The notes under the pieces: model-generated
What the model was told of the DNA's origin: nothing
The model's database searches: none
Seen by the model: the letters and a program-made list of their open reading frames with translations, nothing else
Shown: in pieces, positions 32,716 to 34,952 of the stretch
Layout of the letters: every line of letters starts with the position of its first letter
Position numbering within the stretch: the first letter of the stretch is position 1
DNA from: Candidatus Rifleibacteriota bacterium
GTDB lineage: Bacteria; Muiribacteriota; Ozemobacteria; Ozemobacterales; Ozemobacteraceae
Length of the DNA: 34,952 bases
Assembly: GCA_028689875.1 (NCBI GenBank)
Contig: JAQVCG010000010.1
Span: 6,873-41,824 of the forward strand
Direction: 5' to 3'
Translations under genes and position numbers: made by a program

Positions 32716-34803
32716 TTATTTATCTTTTTTAGGTTGAATAGTTATGACGCCTACAGACTCAATTGCAATAGTATTCGGTATTTCTTGATAAGAAAGCACC
32801 ACAAGTCTTGGAAGCATTTTTTCGCTTAACTGCTTAATGCTTCTTCTTAACAATGAGTTGCATATGATTATGGGGGTTAGCCCCTCGTTCATGACTCTTT
32901 CGATTTCAACTCTCATTGTTTGCAGCAATATTTGAATAGAGTTTGGCTCTAATGCAAGCTGCATCATGCCGTCTATCTTTTGCATTGCATTAGACAGCAT
33001 TTGTTCAAGTTTGTGGTCAAGTGTTAAGACTCGCATTGTGCCTGTTTCGTCCGTTAAATTCTTGCATATGTGGCGTTTAAGGCCTTGTCTTGAAATTTCT
33101 GTAAGCGTGTCAATGTCTTTTATTCCGCCGCAATCTGCCAAAGACTCCAGAACGCTTGCGAGGTATCTTATTGATACGCCTTCTGCCAGAAGGTTCTGCA
33201 ATATTTTCAATAAAACGGGTTGACTGACAATGTTGGGTATAACTTCGTCGTGTAATTGTTTGTAGTTTTCTTTGAGTTTGTCGAGCAATGACTGCAATTC
33301 TTCTCTGCCCAATACTTCTGCGGCATTTGCTCTGATGATTTCAGTAAGATGTGTTGCTATAACCGTTGATGGATCAACGACTGTGTAACCGGCGTTCTCG
33401 GCGCGTTCGCGCAAAGAGCTTTGTATCCAAATTGCCGGAAGTCCGAATGCAGGTTCTTCAACCTGAATTCCGTTGATGTTGCTTGTTATGTTGCCGGTTA
33501 TCATTGCCAGTAAATGGTCGGGCAATATTTCGTATCTTGCAAATTCGCTGCCTTTAATTTTAAACAGATACGATGAAGGCGGAATTTGTATGTTGTCTCT
33601 GATTCTTATAGAAGGAACTATAAGCCCTAAGTCCATGGCTATTTGCCGTCTTATGAGGGTGATTCTGTTGAGCAGGTCACCTCCTTGATTCACGTCGCAT
33701 AAGGGTATTAAATTGTAGCCTATTTCCAGTTCCAGTTTGTCAACCTCAAGTAATGAGGTAACATCTTCGGGACCGGCAGAATCTTTCTTTTCGGCTTCGT
33801 CTTTTAATTCCTCTTCTTTAGCTTTAGTTTCTGTAACTGTTTTGTAAGATATATAGGTCATAGAGCCAAATACTGTGGCTAAGAACAATAAACTGAACTT
33901 AGGTAATCCGGGAATGGCACCGAGAAAGAATAAGAGAGCAGAGGTGATTCCCATAACTTTGCTGTTTCTAAATAATTGTCCGGTAACTTCTTCGCCTAAG
34001 TCGCCGTCAGAGGCGGATCTTGTAACGACGATACCGGTCGCGACAGATATCAAGAGTGCCGGCAGCTGCGAGCAGAGGCCGTCGCCGACAGTAAAAAGCG
34101 CGTAGGCCGACAAAGCTTCCATGGGCGCTTCCCCCCTTAATAATACTCCGATTGCAACACCGGCCAAAAGGTTGATTCCGGTAATGATTAGGCCTGCAAT
34201 GGCATCACCTTTAACGAATTTGCTCGCACCGTCCATAGACCCAAAAAAGTCTGCTTCTCGATGCAGGTCTAGTCTTCTTTTTGTGGCGGTTTCTTGGTCT
34301 ATGGCGCCGATGTTTAAATCTTCACCTATGGCCATGCTCTTAAGGGGCATTTCATCGAGGGCAAATCGGGCCGATACTTCGGATATGCGCTCTGCACCCT
34401 TGGTAATAACCATAAATTGTATGATAACTATAATTGTAAAAATAACAATACCGACAATGTAGTTGCCGCCTACGACAAAATTGCCGAATGCCTTAATCAG
34501 AGCCATAGAGGCACCTTGCCCTGAAAGAATCAGTCGAGTTGTGCTAACGTTTAATGCCAGTCTGAAAACAGTTGTTAACAGCAATAAGCTCGGAAATGAT
34601 GAAAACTGTAATGGTTCTGTATTGTAGACTGATACAAGTACCATAACTACGCCGAGTGTTATGTTTATGGTTAAGAGCAAATCGAGTAAAGTCGGAGGAA
34701 TAGGCACTATCATCATTACGACGACAGAAACAACTCCAAAAGCAAAGATGATATCTTTGTTTTTGGTTATGAATTTAGCTGATAATATCTCTTTAAGATT
34801 CAT
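32716..34803 (-). CDS. flhA: flagellar type III export gate protein FlhA
   Basis: A 695-residue protein. The N-terminal 330 residues hold about eight membrane helices with the FHIPEP signature region GAERISEVSARFALDEMPLKS (136-156) in the cytoplasmic loop, and the C-terminal half is the soluble cytoplasmic domain that binds export chaperones and substrates. FlhA is the core of the flagellar export gate and responds to proton-motive force. Length and motifs are normal. GAGGG lies about 10 nt before the ATG, in the 24-bp gap after flhB. It heads the flhA, FlhG-like, flhG, flhF run on the minus strand. Confidence 0.97.
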   Translation of the reverse strand: MNLKEILSAKFITKNKDIIFAFGVVSVVVMMIVPIPPTLLDLLLTINITLGVVMVLVSVYNTEPLQFSSFPSLLLLTTVFRLALNVSTTRLILSGQGASMALIKAFGNFVVGGNYIVGIVIFTIIVIIQFMVITKGAERISEVSARFALDEMPLKSMAIGEDLNIGAIDQETATKRRLDLHREADFFGSMDGASKFVKGDAIAGLIITGINLLAGVAIGVLLRGEAPMEALSAYALFTVGDGLCSQLPALLISVATGIVVTRSASDGDLGEEVTGQLFRNSKVMGITSALLFFLGAIPGLPKFSLLFLATVFGSMTYISYKTVTETKAKEEELKDEAEKKDSAGPEDVTSLLEVDKLELEIGYNLIPLCDVNQGGDLLNRITLIRRQIAMDLGLIVPSIRIRDNIQIPPSSYLFKIKGSEFARYEILPDHLLAMITGNITSNINGIQVEEPAFGLPAIWIQSSLRERAENAGYTVVDPSTVIATHLTEIIRANAAEVLGREELQSLLDKLKENYKQLHDEVIPNIVSQPVLLKILQNLLAEGVSIRYLASVLESLADCGGIKDIDTLTEISRQGLKRHICKNLTDETGTMRVLTLDHKLEQMLSNAMQKIDGMMQLALEPNSIQILLQTMRVEIERVMNEGLTPIIICNSLLRRSIKQLSEKMLPRLVVLSYQEIPNTIAIESVGVITIQPKKDK

Positions 34804-34827
34804 TGTCTAAATTGCCCTCATTGCATT

Positions 34828-34952
34828 TTAAGCGGCTACTCCTTGTTGATAAGCTTTTTTGCCTCTAATTTTGATTAGTATTTCTATTACAGTTTGCCAG
34901 AGTTCTTGAGGAATTTCATCTCCTACTTCAGCTTTTTTAAATAGCTCGCGTG
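34828..34952 (-). CDS. flhB: flagellar export protein FlhB, C-terminal end only
   Basis: The last 40 codons of a gene that enters from the right edge. The visible residues (RELFKKAEVGDEIPQELWQT, ending KAYQQGVAA) match the end of FlhB, where the pattern A-R-x-L-(Y/F)-K-x-x-E-V-G-x-x-I-P-x-x-L-(Y/W) follows the self-cleaved NPTH segment. The NPTH motif lies outside the window. FlhB switches substrate specificity of the flagellar export machine. It is 24 bp upstream of flhA, the usual flhB-flhA order. Confidence 0.9.
   Translation of the reverse strand, partial: RELFKKAEVGDEIPQELWQTVIEILIKIRGKKAYQQGVAA

Overview
The window is AT-rich bacterial chromosome with tightly packed genes and no rRNA, tRNA, CRISPR array or insertion sequence that I can see. 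The host looks like a flagellated, double-membraned bacterium. It carries flhB-flhA-flhG-flhF, a flbD gene, a stand-alone FlgJ rod-binding domain, a lipoprotein with a lipobox, and many Sec-type exported enzymes. Rho, SmpB, TrxB, an AmiC-type amidase and an M23 peptidase are core genes. I cannot fix the phylum; a candidate-phylum lineage such as Riflebacteria is a guess, not a conclusion.

Layout. (A) 1-8540, all on the minus strand: an S9 prolyl-oligopeptidase-type exported peptidase, a lipoprotein metallopeptidase of the M30 type, a zinc-ribbon membrane protein of unknown function, and a heterodimeric ABC exporter pair whose second gene runs off the left edge. Short gaps and start/stop overlaps suggest one transcription unit from a promoter at 8571-8599. 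(B) About 8600-16600: an accessory block of about 8 kb. It holds a plus-strand type III restriction-modification operon with two unusual passengers (a HEPN/Ymh-family protein first, and a membrane zinc-ribbon protein between mod and res). A convergent RhuM-Fic gene and a broken rhuM relic follow, with a 47-49 bp imperfect direct repeat on each side of the intact RhuM-Fic gene. The block sits between the terminator of one resident operon and the promoter of another. (C) 16644-20921, minus strand: a small membrane protein, an exported C39-like papain-fold protein with a Gly/Ala-rich tail, trxB, flbD, an exported TPR protein and a GNAT acetyltransferase. (D) 21031-29424, plus strand: an exported HExxH metallopeptidase, then a long run of TPR protein, flgJ, rho, M23 peptidase, TPR/FlgT-like protein, smpB, AmiC-like amidase and GerMN protein. 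(E) 29427-34952, minus strand: flhF, flhG, a P-loop-less FlhG-like paralogue, flhA and the 3' end of flhB.

How the parts work together. Regions D and E combine flagellar export and placement (FlhA/FlhB, FlhF/FlhG), rod assembly (FlgJ) and cell-wall remodelling (M23, amidase). The accessory block looks like a defence module: Mod and Res would modify and cut DNA, while the HEPN protein, the membrane zinc-ribbon protein and the RhuM-Fic protein are candidate extra effectors. The two observations I rate highest are this four-gene type III operon and the degenerate FlhG-like protein encoded between flhA and flhG.
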